A stretch of 64,000 bases of DNA. Origin: Kutzneria chonburiensis (GTDB lineage: Bacteria > Actinomycetota > Actinomycetes > Mycobacteriales > Pseudonocardiaceae). The translations under genes were made by a program, and so were the position numbers. Location: positions 2,108,001 through 2,172,000 of the forward strand of contig NZ_CP097263.1 of the NCBI RefSeq assembly GCF_028622115.1, in the 5' to 3' direction. The stretch's first letter is position 1. Each line of letters begins with the position of its first letter. The notes beneath the pieces are model-generated. The model did not search any database. It saw nothing but the letters and a program-made list of their open reading frames with translations, and was not told where the DNA came from. Positions 49,554-57,848 of this stretch are shown here, one piece after another.

Positions 49554-50216
49554 GTGGAGAGCACGATTCGGGTGGTCGTCGTCGACGACGAGGAGCTGGT
49601 GCGGTCGGGGTTCCGGCTGATCCTGCAGGCGGCCGGTGACATCGAGGTGGTGGCCACCGCGACCGGCGGACAGGCGGTGCGCGAGGTCGGCCTGCACCAG
49701 CCCGACGTGGTGCTGCTGGACATCCGGATGCCCGATGTGGACGGCCTGACCATCCTGCGCCAGCTGCGCGGCCTGCGCCGCCCACCGGTGGTGGCCATGC
49801 TGACGACGTTCGACTCCGACGAGTACATCGCCACCGCGCTGCGCGCCGGGGCGGCCGGCTTCATCCTCAAGGACACCGGCCCCGACCAGCTGGCCCAGAT
49901 GGTCCGCACGCTCGCGGCCGACGGCGTGGTGCTGTCGCCCAAGGTCGTCCGCACGGTGGTGGACGGCTACCTCGATGCCGGCAGCGGCTCGGCCGCCGCC
50001 GAGCAGGTCAGCCAGCTCACGGAGCGTGAACGGGCGGTGCTCGTGCTGATCGCCGACGGGCTGTCCAACACCGACATCGGGGCCCGCATCCACGTCAGCG
50101 TCGGCACGGTCAAGGACCACGTCAGCGCGATCCTGACCAAGCTCGGCGTGGGTAGCCGCGTGCAGGCGGCGCTGGTCGCGCAGCGGGCCGGCCTGCTCAA
50201 CGGGGACCAGCAGTGA
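49554..50216 (+). CDS. NarL/FixJ-family response regulator
   Basis: A 220-residue regulator. The receiver has VVVVDDEELVRSGF, the phosphoacceptor Asp56 in VVLLDIRMPD, and the switch lysine in AAGFILKDTGPD. A C-terminal LuxR-type helix-turn-helix reads LTERERAVLVLIADGLSNTD and SVGTVKDHVSAILTKLGV. GTG 49554 begins the receiver cleanly. The stop overlaps the kinase start by 4 nt (GTGA). Targets are unknown; the divergent esterase and the convergent DUF2306 protein are candidates. Confidence 0.95.
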   Translation: MESTIRVVVVDDEELVRSGFRLILQAAGDIEVVATATGGQAVREVGLHQPDVVLLDIRMPDVDGLTILRQLRGLRRPPVVAMLTTFDSDEYIATALRAGAAGFILKDTGPDQLAQMVRTLAADGVVLSPKVVRTVVDGYLDAGSGSAAAEQVSQLTERERAVLVLIADGLSNTDIGARIHVSVGTVKDHVSAILTKLGVGSRVQAALVAQRAGLLNGDQQ

Positions 50217-51289
50217 ACCGGGCGCTCCGGCTGCTCGCCGAGGCGGCGCTGATCGCGGCCGCCGCGCTGGACGCCGGCCTCAACGCCGACCCGGCCTGGC
50301 AGGAGATGACCTACGCCGTCGTCGCGGTGGCGGCGCTGCTGGCCCGCCGGTGGTGGCCGGTGCCGGTGTTCGTGCTGACGCTGCCGGCGCTGGTCGTATC
50401 CGGCTCGGTCATCGCCACCTTGATCGCGCTGTACACCGTCGCGAACCGCTACGCCAACCGCTGGCTGCTCGGCGTGTGCGGGGTGCTGGCCGCGACCGCA
50501 TACCTGTTCCCGGGCATGGACTTCGACCTGCTCAGCGCCGACCTGCTGCTCGGTGTCATCTACGCGACGATGACCGCCGCCGCGCCGATCTTCCTCGGCC
50601 AGTTCGTCCGCACGCAGCGTGAACTGGCGCTGCGACTGACCGACATCGAGGCGGCGCGGGAGCACGAGCGGCGCCTCGATGCCCAGGCCGTGCTGGCCAA
50701 GGAGCGCAACCAGCTGGCCCGCGAGATGCACGACGTCGTCTCACACCAGGTCAGCCTGATCGCCGTGCAGGCCGGCGCGCTCCAGGTCAGCACCACCGAT
50801 CCGGCCGCCCGGGACGCGGCGGTGAACATCCGCCGGCTGTCCGTCGACACGCTCGACGAGCTGCGGCACATGGTGAACCTGCTGCGCGCTGCCGGCACGC
50901 CGGCCACCGAGCTCACGCCGCAGCCGACGCTGTCCGATCTGGAACGCTTGCTGGACGGCAGCGGCATCGAGACCCGGCTGGTCGGCAGTGCGCCGTCCGG
51001 CATGGACGCGCCGATGCAGCGCACGATCTACCGCACCGTCCAGGAGGCCCTGACCAACGTCCGCAAGCACGCGCCCGGCGGTGTCGCCACGGTCGAGTTC
51101 GCCCAGGACGACACCGATGTGACCGTCACCGTCACCAACACGCCGCCCACCCGACCGACGCTCACGCTGCCCAGCGCGCGCCACGGTCTCGTTGGTCTGC
51201 AAGAACGAGCGGCGCTGCTGGGCGGAACCGTCCGCACCGCGCCGAGGTCCGACGGCGGCTTCGAACTCCAGCTACGGCTGCCGCTGTAG
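50213..51289 (+). CDS. NarX/DesK-type sensor histidine kinase (HisKA_3)
   Basis: A 358-residue kinase with about five to six N-terminal membrane helices (residues 8-130) and no large extracytoplasmic domain. The HisKA_3 dimerisation helix includes LAREMHDVVSHQVSLI (phosphorylated His173). The ATPase has YRTVQEALTNVRKHAPGG (N-box) and RHGLVGLQERAALLGGTV (G-box region). It partners the preceding regulator, with which it overlaps. Intramembrane sensing of envelope stress is typical of this architecture. It overlaps the converging DUF2306 gene by 18 bp. Confidence 0.94.
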   Translation: MNRALRLLAEAALIAAAALDAGLNADPAWQEMTYAVVAVAALLARRWWPVPVFVLTLPALVVSGSVIATLIALYTVANRYANRWLLGVCGVLAATAYLFPGMDFDLLSADLLLGVIYATMTAAAPIFLGQFVRTQRELALRLTDIEAAREHERRLDAQAVLAKERNQLAREMHDVVSHQVSLIAVQAGALQVSTTDPAARDAAVNIRRLSVDTLDELRHMVNLLRAAGTPATELTPQPTLSDLERLLDGSGIETRLVGSAPSGMDAPMQRTIYRTVQEALTNVRKHAPGGVATVEFAQDDTDVTVTVTNTPPTRPTLTLPSARHGLVGLQERAALLGGTVRTAPRSDGGFELQLRLPL

Positions 51290-51997
51290 GGCTGCCCGCT
51301 GGTGGCGCGGGACGCCGTAGCGGCGCTGGATGTAGAACTCGGCGGCCACCACGACCATCAGCACCCCGACCCAGATGCTGCTGCTGGCGATGTCGTGCGT
51401 GATGGCCAGGCTGTCGCCCTTGTAGGCCGGCCCCGTGGCCTGCGACACGATGATCAGCGCGAGCGGCACCTGCACGATCCGGCTGAACAGCGAGGAGAAC
51501 GTCAGCGCGTAGTTGCGGATCATCCACCGGCGGTGGTCGGCGAACCGGCGCTGCCGGGCCGCCCGGTAGCCGGCGATGGCGGTGCCGGACCAGGCCAGGT
51601 CGACGATGAGCAGGCCGGCCTGGTTGGACACGCCGAACGGCGCGGCCAGCGCGACCGGCACGGCCAGCACCATGGACGGGAAGACGCCGGCGAAGAAGTA
51701 GGCCCGGCCCACCCAGCGGTGCACCCGGGGATGGTTGTTCCGCAGCCACGGCACGAACTGGGCCAGGCCGCTCACCGTGGCCACGGTCGCGGTGAAGATG
51801 TGCCCCACCAGCAGCCAGAAGAACACCGGGTTGTCGAACTTCGCGCGGCTGGTGCTGATGTCCGGCGGGATGTACGGCGTCAGCATGTAGACCAGCAGCG
51901 CCGCGCTCACCACCGCCAACGACACCAGCGGCCACCGGCGCCAGCGCCGCGGACGGGCGGTGGTGGCGGTCGGCTCCGGACGTGTGATCACGGACAT
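51272..51997 (-). CDS. DUF2306-family multi-pass membrane protein
   Basis: A 241-residue membrane protein with about six to seven helices. Conserved-looking residues include HPRVHRWVGRAYFFAG between helices, and DHRRWMIRNYALTFSSLFSR in a late loop-helix. These histidine/arginine features are characteristic of DUF2306 proteins, perhaps haem- or quinone-related. The function is unknown. ATG 51997 is the start. It converges with the two-component system and lies downstream of a 156-bp gap carrying a T-loop-like stretch (52027-52048) that I do not call a tRNA. Confidence 0.83.
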   Translation of the reverse strand: MSVITRPEPTATTARPRRWRRWPLVSLAVVSAALLVYMLTPYIPPDISTSRAKFDNPVFFWLLVGHIFTATVATVSGLAQFVPWLRNNHPRVHRWVGRAYFFAGVFPSMVLAVPVALAAPFGVSNQAGLLIVDLAWSGTAIAGYRAARQRRFADHRRWMIRNYALTFSSLFSRIVQVPLALIIVSQATGPAYKGDSLAITHDIASSSIWVGVLMVVVAAEFYIQRRYGVPRHQRAALQRQP

Positions 51998-52153
51998 CTG
52001 TTGGGCCCCCTCGGCTTTGCGTGCCTTCAGGGTTCAAATCCTGTCGCGACCCGGCCGGCCGAGCACTGGTCCTGAGATCCGTCTCCATGGTGGTGCTAGG
52101 TCCACCCGTGACCGGGTCGCGTCCGGCCGGACAGACCGGACGCGACCCGACCG

Positions 52154-53200
52154 TCAGCGGCCCGCCGGTGCGGGCCACCGCACGGCGAGCGGGCGATAGT
52201 CGTTGGGGCGGTGGGAATTCCCGGCGACCCAGCCGCTCGGGCTGATGGCGTTGGCGATGGCGTCGCCGTCGGCCGGGTTCACACCGAGATCGACGACCTG
52301 GCCGTCACGACCCCACTGCACGCCGTGCGACGGGGTGCCGGCCGCGTTGGCGAAGCCGACCGCCACGCCGTCGCGGTTGATGGCCTCGGCCCCGCTGTTG
52401 TCGCCGCCGGGCAGGGTCGGCAGCACGGTGATCGTGCCGTCGGTGTTCCACCGGGTGGCGTAGTTCTTGCGGTCGGCCGACTGCGAGGTGCCGACGATGG
52501 TGCCGTCGGCGCCGATGCCCGCGGCCCAACTCGTCACGGCACCCGGCGCGGTGCCGAGATCGGTGACGGTGCCGTTGGTGTTCCAGCGGATGGCGTGCTT
52601 CTTCTTGTAATTCTCGTCCCACGCCGAGCCCACGACGGTCCCGTCATCGGACACCGCGTCGGCCTCGCTGCTCCAGTAGCCCGTGGGCACACCGAGATCC
52701 GTCACCGAGCCGTCGGCGGCCCAGCGCAGCGCGTGGCTCACGAAGCCCTCGGTGCCGACATAGGCGGAGCCGACGACAACGTTGCTGTTGTTGATGGCGC
52801 GGCCCTGGAAGTAGCTGGCGCCGGGCAGCACGTCCAGCTCCGTGATGGAGCCGTTGGCCGACCAGCGCACCGCGTGGTTGTCGATGTTGGCGGCCTCGGC
52901 GGTGCCGGCGATCACGCCGGCGTCGTTGATGGCCGCCGCGTGCGTGTACTCGCCGGCGACCAGGCCCGGCAGCGGCTTGGCCGTGCCGTGCACGTCCCAC
53001 AGCGTCGCCCGCACCGGCCCGCTGTTGGCGGCCGTCCAGCCCACGGTGGTGCCGGCGTCGTTGATGCCCTCGGCCGCCCCTTCGACACCGCCCGGCAGCA
53101 GCGCCGGCCCCGTGGTGTCGGCCATCGCCGGCAACGCCGTGCTGATCGTCAGCGCCACGGCCGTGCCGCAGGCAGCCGCCAGCAAACCCCGTCTGTTCAC
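52154..53200 (-). CDS. Secreted HAF-repeat beta-propeller-like protein
   Basis: A 348-residue exported protein. A signal peptide (about 1-27) is followed by six to seven repeats of about 45 residues. Each has the HAF-type pattern of a turn INDAGTTVGW or INNSNVVVGSA, an Ala/His-Arg-Trp strand (HALRWAADGSVTDLG) and a Leu/Pro/Gly turn. The repeats should close into a beta-propeller-like shape. No catalytic residues are seen. GTG 53200 is the start. HAF proteins are common exoproteins in actinomycetes without assigned function. Confidence 0.88.
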   Translation of the reverse strand: MNRRGLLAAACGTAVALTISTALPAMADTTGPALLPGGVEGAAEGINDAGTTVGWTAANSGPVRATLWDVHGTAKPLPGLVAGEYTHAAAINDAGVIAGTAEAANIDNHAVRWSANGSITELDVLPGASYFQGRAINNSNVVVGSAYVGTEGFVSHALRWAADGSVTDLGVPTGYWSSEADAVSDDGTVVGSAWDENYKKKHAIRWNTNGTVTDLGTAPGAVTSWAAGIGADGTIVGTSQSADRKNYATRWNTDGTITVLPTLPGGDNSGAEAINRDGVAVGFANAAGTPSHGVQWGRDGQVVDLGVNPADGDAIANAISPSGWVAGNSHRPNDYRPLAVRWPAPAGR

Positions 53201-53309
53201 GGTTGAGCCCCCTGAGTACCTGTCAGATCTGGCGACAGCGTAGCAACCGGGTCCGACGGACCGGGCAATTCGCCCTCATCTTGCCGCCACGGTCTGAGAT
53301 CATCGGCGC

Positions 53310-55313
53310 ATGCCGAGACGTCGGGGATCGAAGCACCTGCTGGTCTACCTGACGGTCGTGCTGGCCGTGACGGCCGTCGTGCTGTGGTCGCTCGTGCTGT
53401 TCGGGCCGCGCACCGAGTACCTGGCCCTGATGTCGACCCTGATCGGCACGGTCACGGCCATGGTCACGCTGTTCAACACGCTCAAGCAGAACAAGGCCCA
53501 GTCCGCGCCGGCGCCGGGCGTGGCCGAGATCGTCAAGCAGGCCGGCGACCAGCTGTGCGGCAGCGTGCGGGCCGAGATCGAGCAGCAGCAGAACCGGTTG
53601 CAGGTCAAGCGGGATCTGCTCGACGTCCGGTGGCGCACGGTTCACGGCGAGGACGTGCCGGCGGAGGGTGACCTGGCGACGCTGGTGGACGCGCTGCGGG
53701 GCATGCCTCGGCGGCGGCTGCTGATCCTGGGTGCGCCGGCCTCCGGCAAGACGGTGTACGCGGCCCGGCTCGCCCTGGAGTTCATCAACGACCGGGCCGG
53801 GTTGGGCAGCATCCCGGTGCTGCTGCGGTTCGCGTTGTGGGAACCCGGAATCGACCTGTCGCAGTGGATCGCCGACCAGGTCGAGAAGGACTACGCCGGC
53901 GCGCTGCCGCTGCTGGCCGGTGACGCGCTGGTGCCGATCCTGGACGGCGTGGACGAGGTGGGGCCGCTGGTGCTGCCGGCGGCGCTGCGTGAGCTGGACC
54001 GCAGCCTGGGCGATCGGTCGCCGCTGGTCGTGGTGTGTCGGACCGACCTCTATCACGCGGCCGTCGAGGCCGGTGGGCCGGAGTTCGACAACGCCTGGGT
54101 GATCGAGCTGCGCCGGCTCGACCGGGACGCGGTCGTGCGCTACCTGGCCGGCACGGATCGCGACCGCTGGCCGGAAGTGGTCGCGGAGCTGGAGGGCGGC
54201 GCGCCGTCGGAGACGGCGCGGGTGCTGCGCAACCCGTTCAACGCGTGGCTGATGAAACGGTTGTATCCCAAGGGAAACGCGCAGCTGGGCGACGGTTTGC
54301 AGGAGCGGCTGCTCAGCGATTTCGTGCCATCGGTGCTCGGTCCGGCCATGGACGCCCGCCCCGAACGGCTCATCCGCTTCACGCTGCCCGGGGCCGTGCG
54401 CTGGCTGCGCTTCCTGGCCCGGCACCTGGTGCGCGACGGCCGCGAGGACTTCGCCTGGTGGGAGCTCGGCCGCGCCATCCCTTTTCTGTTGACGGAAGCG
54501 GTGGTCGGGGTACTGGCCGGCGCGCTCTACGGGGTGCTGCTGTTGCTGGCCGGGTCGAACGCGCTCGGCGTGGGTGTCGGCGCGGCCTTCGGTGTCCTTT
54601 TCGGACTGACGTTCTGTTCGGCGTACATGCTGGTGTGGAAGCGTGGATCGCAGGAACTTCGTTCCGGCGGCGGGGGATTCCGTGACAACGCGGACCTGCG
54701 CACACAGGTGCGACGCCTGGCCGAGGGCATGGTCACCGTGGCAATCGCCTGGGCGGTGGCGCTGGGCGTGGTCGCGTTGTGGGGGAGCCTGTCGACATTG
54801 TTCGCCGGCGCCCGACCGGCCGTGCTCGGCGTGATCGGCCTGGGCGCGGTGGTGTCGCTGATCTTCGGCGCGGCGGTCGGGGCCATCGCGGCGTTGCTGT
54901 TGCGCATGATGACGTCTTACGTCGTGCTGGCGACCGTGCGGGCCACCACGCCACGTGATGCGCTTAACCGGGACCGGCTGTCGTCCATCGTCTGCTACCT
55001 GATGTTCGCGGTGCTCGTCGGGGCGGTCACGGCCAGCTCTTTTGCCGTGCTGTCCACGGATCCGCTGTTCATCGTGCTGACCGCCGTCGGTGGCGGCATC
55101 ACAGGCGGCGTCACCGGGGCGATGATGTTCTTTGCCTGGCCGCCCTATCAGGTGCGGCACGCCTGGCTGGCCGTGCTGAGGCTGACGCCCTGGCGGCTGA
55201 TTCGGTTCCTCCAGGTGGCGCGGGATGCCGGCGTCCTGCGCCAGTCCGGGGCGCACTACCAGTTCCGGCACAAGATCGTGCTGGACCACCTGGGAACTAG
55301 GCAATCGCGCTGA
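53310..55313 (+). CDS. Membrane-embedded NACHT-domain NTPase
   Basis: A 667-residue STAND NTPase. Two N-terminal membrane helices (about 9-31 and 38-60) are followed by a cytoplasmic NACHT domain. It has Walker A LILGAPASGKTVYAARLALE (about 138-157), Walker B LVPILDGVDEVGPLV (about 208-222) and RTDLYHAAVE for sensor 1. RNPFNAWLMKRLY follows, and then about six C-terminal helices (roughly 392-607) and a short helical tail. Most NACHT effectors are soluble, so burying the usual effector position in the membrane suggests a pore, lipid or sensing function. A defence role is possible by analogy with other bacterial NACHT proteins but not shown. Confidence 0.9.
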   Translation: MPRRRGSKHLLVYLTVVLAVTAVVLWSLVLFGPRTEYLALMSTLIGTVTAMVTLFNTLKQNKAQSAPAPGVAEIVKQAGDQLCGSVRAEIEQQQNRLQVKRDLLDVRWRTVHGEDVPAEGDLATLVDALRGMPRRRLLILGAPASGKTVYAARLALEFINDRAGLGSIPVLLRFALWEPGIDLSQWIADQVEKDYAGALPLLAGDALVPILDGVDEVGPLVLPAALRELDRSLGDRSPLVVVCRTDLYHAAVEAGGPEFDNAWVIELRRLDRDAVVRYLAGTDRDRWPEVVAELEGGAPSETARVLRNPFNAWLMKRLYPKGNAQLGDGLQERLLSDFVPSVLGPAMDARPERLIRFTLPGAVRWLRFLARHLVRDGREDFAWWELGRAIPFLLTEAVVGVLAGALYGVLLLLAGSNALGVGVGAAFGVLFGLTFCSAYMLVWKRGSQELRSGGGGFRDNADLRTQVRRLAEGMVTVAIAWAVALGVVALWGSLSTLFAGARPAVLGVIGLGAVVSLIFGAAVGAIAALLLRMMTSYVVLATVRATTPRDALNRDRLSSIVCYLMFAVLVGAVTASSFAVLSTDPLFIVLTAVGGGITGGVTGAMMFFAWPPYQVRHAWLAVLRLTPWRLIRFLQVARDAGVLRQSGAHYQFRHKIVLDHLGTRQSR

Positions 55314-57465
55314 GCGCGCGGCGCAGCGCGGCCAGGAACAAGGCCACGTGCCGCTCTTCCCAGACCAGCGGCGGTCGCACCTTCAGGACATCGCCGCGAG
55401 GCCCGGTGTTCCCGGCCAGGACGCCCTGGTTGACGAGCTCGGACACCAATGCCTTGGCGGCTTTGCGGGAGGTCACGTCGACGCCGGCCAATAGGCCGAG
55501 GCCGCGGACCTCGCCGAGCAGCTTGGACTCGGAAGCCAAGTCGCGCAAGCCGTTCCGCAGCAGCTCGCCGATCGCGACGGCTTGGTCCGGCAGTCCGGTC
55601 AGCGTGAGCACATCGAGCACGGCATGGCCGGCCGCGGCGGCGGCCGGCGTCGCGGCGAACGTGGAGAAGTATTCGTAGCGGCTGGCCAGCACATCGGCGA
55701 TCTCGCGGCGGGTCACCACCGCGCCGATGGGGTAACCCGCGCCCATCGGCTTGCCGAGCGTCACCAGGTCGGGCGTGACGCCGGCGAGCAGGAACCGCCA
55801 CAACTGCGGGCCGCTGCGGCCGTAGCCGGACTGCACTTCGTCGGCCAGATACAGCGCGCCGGCCGCGTGAGCCCCGTTGACCAGGCCGGCGACGAACTCA
55901 CCGGGCACGTCGAGAATGCCCTCGGACGTGAACTGCGAGTCGGCCAGCACCAGCGCCGGTCGTTCGGTCCGTAGTGACTGGACGGCGAGCGAGATCCGGT
56001 GCGCGCCAACGGATTCCGTCATGCCGTCGCCGCGCGGTGCCGCGAACGTGGCGACATGCGCCGGGCGGTAGCCGGCGGGCCACTCGTTCGAGCTCAGGTC
56101 GGCCAGCCATTTCGACGACCCGTGATACGCGTGCTCGGCGATCACGGCCGCCGTCGCGCCGGTGTACTCGGTGGCCAGCCGCCACGCGAGCTCGTTGGCC
56201 TCGGTGCCGGACGTGGTGAACAGGATGGTGTCGAGCGGGTCCGGCATGGTGGCCAGGATGCGTTCGGCCAGGTCGACGATGCCCGCGTGCAGGTACCGCG
56301 AATGCGTGTTGAGCTCCGCCAGCTGTCGCCCGACGGCGCGGGTGACCGCCGGGTGGGCGTGGCCGATCACGGCGACGTTGTTGTAGGCGTCGAGGTAGCG
56401 GGTGCTGTCCCGGGCGAACAGCCACGGTCCCTCGCCCCGTACGAGTTCGAGCGGCTGCCGGTAGAACAGCGGCGACAGGGGGCCGCCCATGGCGTCGGCC
56501 CTGCGCCGGGGCAGGCTCGTCGGCGCGATGGCGTTGGTCAGATCGCGAGTGCCGGCCAGGCGGTCGAGGCGGTCGGCGAGGTCGTCCGGCGGCGCGCCGA
56601 GGAACTCCAACGCCTGGCTACTGCTCCTGTCGTACTGGGTGATGTAGCGGACGTTGTCGGCATGCGTGTCACGGCGAAGCGCCGACACCGCCAGCGTGGT
56701 GAGCAGACGGGCGATGACCAGCTCGCCCAGCACGGCCACCTCGGCCGTTGACAACAGTTGTTGTCGCTGATAGCCGCGCAGCACGGCTTCGGCCAGCCGC
56801 CAGAAGTGGTCCTCGTCGTCGGTGCCGCGCAGCACGGAGGCCAGCGTCACGGCCAGGTCGGCCACCTTCGCGGTGTGGTGCATGTCGCCGAAGTCGATCA
56901 CGCCGGTCACGACGCCGTCGCCGGCCAGCACATTGGTCAACGTGACATCGGCGTGCTGGATCCCCGACGGCAGCGTTGCCGTGGCGGCCAGCGCCGGCCG
57001 GACCCGGTCGACCAGCTCGGCCTGGCCGATACCGGCGGACGTCACGACGTCCGGCGTCCGCCGGACGTCCCACAGCAGCGACCGGCCGGCCGCCGGGTGG
57101 AAGAAGCCTTGCAGCGCAACGGAGACCCGGCCGGCGATCGCGCCGACCTGCGCCGCCAGGTCGGGGTCGAGCGGACGGCCTTCCAGTGGTGCACCGGGCA
57201 GCAGCGTGATCAGCCGCGCCAGGCACTCCCGTCCGGAATCGTCGCCGACGCGGACGATCTCGCCGACGGTCTCCGGCACCAGCAGACTCGGGTCGGCCGC
57301 GCGCACGTGCGCCAGCGCCCGCGTCTCCATGTCCACGACGTCGGCCGACTCCGCGGGGTTGGAGATCTTGAGTACGAACCGGCCGTCGACCAGCACGTTC
57401 AGGTCGCGCTCACTGTCCAGCGGACCCAGTTCGACGTCCGCCAGCCCCCAGTGCTCACGCAGCAC
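55297..57465 (-). CDS. Kinase-PLP phospholyase fusion (APH-type kinase plus class III aminotransferase fold)
   Basis: A 722-residue fusion. Residues 1-~290 form an aminoglycoside-phosphotransferase-like kinase with catalytic GIQHADVTLTNVLAGDG and metal-binding VTGVIDFGDMHHT. Residues ~320-722 form a class III aminotransferase-fold enzyme with SGTEANELAWRLA for phosphate binding, ALYLADEVQSGYGRSG with the PLP-binding Asp, and TLGKPMGAGYP with the Schiff-base Lys (~570). The same pair exists in animals as hydroxylysine kinase and phospho-lyases AGXT2L1/2. A reaction order of amino-alcohol phosphorylation followed by PLP-dependent phosphate elimination is therefore likely. The substrate is unproven. 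It overlaps the NACHT gene's end by 17 bp. Confidence 0.9.
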   Translation of the reverse strand: MLREHWGLADVELGPLDSERDLNVLVDGRFVLKISNPAESADVVDMETRALAHVRAADPSLLVPETVGEIVRVGDDSGRECLARLITLLPGAPLEGRPLDPDLAAQVGAIAGRVSVALQGFFHPAAGRSLLWDVRRTPDVVTSAGIGQAELVDRVRPALAATATLPSGIQHADVTLTNVLAGDGVVTGVIDFGDMHHTAKVADLAVTLASVLRGTDDEDHFWRLAEAVLRGYQRQQLLSTAEVAVLGELVIARLLTTLAVSALRRDTHADNVRYITQYDRSSSQALEFLGAPPDDLADRLDRLAGTRDLTNAIAPTSLPRRRADAMGGPLSPLFYRQPLELVRGEGPWLFARDSTRYLDAYNNVAVIGHAHPAVTRAVGRQLAELNTHSRYLHAGIVDLAERILATMPDPLDTILFTTSGTEANELAWRLATEYTGATAAVIAEHAYHGSSKWLADLSSNEWPAGYRPAHVATFAAPRGDGMTESVGAHRISLAVQSLRTERPALVLADSQFTSEGILDVPGEFVAGLVNGAHAAGALYLADEVQSGYGRSGPQLWRFLLAGVTPDLVTLGKPMGAGYPIGAVVTRREIADVLASRYEYFSTFAATPAAAAAGHAVLDVLTLTGLPDQAVAIGELLRNGLRDLASESKLLGEVRGLGLLAGVDVTSRKAAKALVSELVNQGVLAGNTGPRGDVLKVRPPLVWEERHVALFLAALRRALSAIA

Positions 57466-57516
57466 GGCCCGTAGGCAACTTCGGGGCCGGTTCCGCGAAA
57501 ATCCCCAGCATGCCCG

Positions 57517-57804
57517 TCACACCTCGGTGACGTGCTCCACCTGCGGCGTCGCCGCGAAGTACCCGCCGACCAGCTCACGCCAGCGGCCGAAGTCCGCCGA
57601 CTCGCGGAACTGGACGGTGTGGTGCTCCACGGTTTCCCACTCCACCACCAGGAGATAGCGCTGCGGGTTCTCGATCCCGCGGTGCAGGCTCGCGCCGAGG
57701 CAGCCGGCTGCCCGCTCGAACAGCGGCCTCGCCTCCTTGAACCCGGCCTCGAAACCGGCCTCCTGGCCCGCCGGCACCTCGATCCGCGCGATCTCCCTGA
57801 CCAT
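57517..57804 (-). CDS. Antibiotic biosynthesis monooxygenase-fold protein (95 aa)
   Basis: A 95-residue ABM ferredoxin-like protein. It begins REIARIEVPAGQEAGFEAGF and contains QRYLLVVEWETVEHHTVQFR with the usual aromatic/His pattern, ending in a C-terminal helix and strand. Such proteins form dimers that act as monooxygenases or haem-degrading enzymes, or have no assigned reaction. ATG 57804 lies 5 nt after GAGGAG. It stands upstream of the kinase-lyase fusion on the same strand with a 51-bp gap. Confidence 0.87.
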   Translation of the reverse strand: MVREIARIEVPAGQEAGFEAGFKEARPLFERAAGCLGASLHRGIENPQRYLLVVEWETVEHHTVQFRESADFGRWRELVGGYFAATPQVEHVTEV

Positions 57805-57848
57805 CCGCACTCCTCGCTCGCCGGGTCTTGATCGGCATCATACGGGCC

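Noticed and set aside
52020-52060. T-loop-like stretch GGTTCAAATCC suggesting a tRNA 3' end
   Set aside because: The T-stem pairs only two to three bases, there is no CCA, no matching 5' acceptor arm upstream and no anticodon arm. At most it is a worn tRNA fragment.
53310-57465. A defence island around the NACHT gene
   Set aside because: Neighbours are a HAF-repeat exoprotein and a metabolic fusion enzyme; no nuclease, methylase, CBASS or toxin gene is present.
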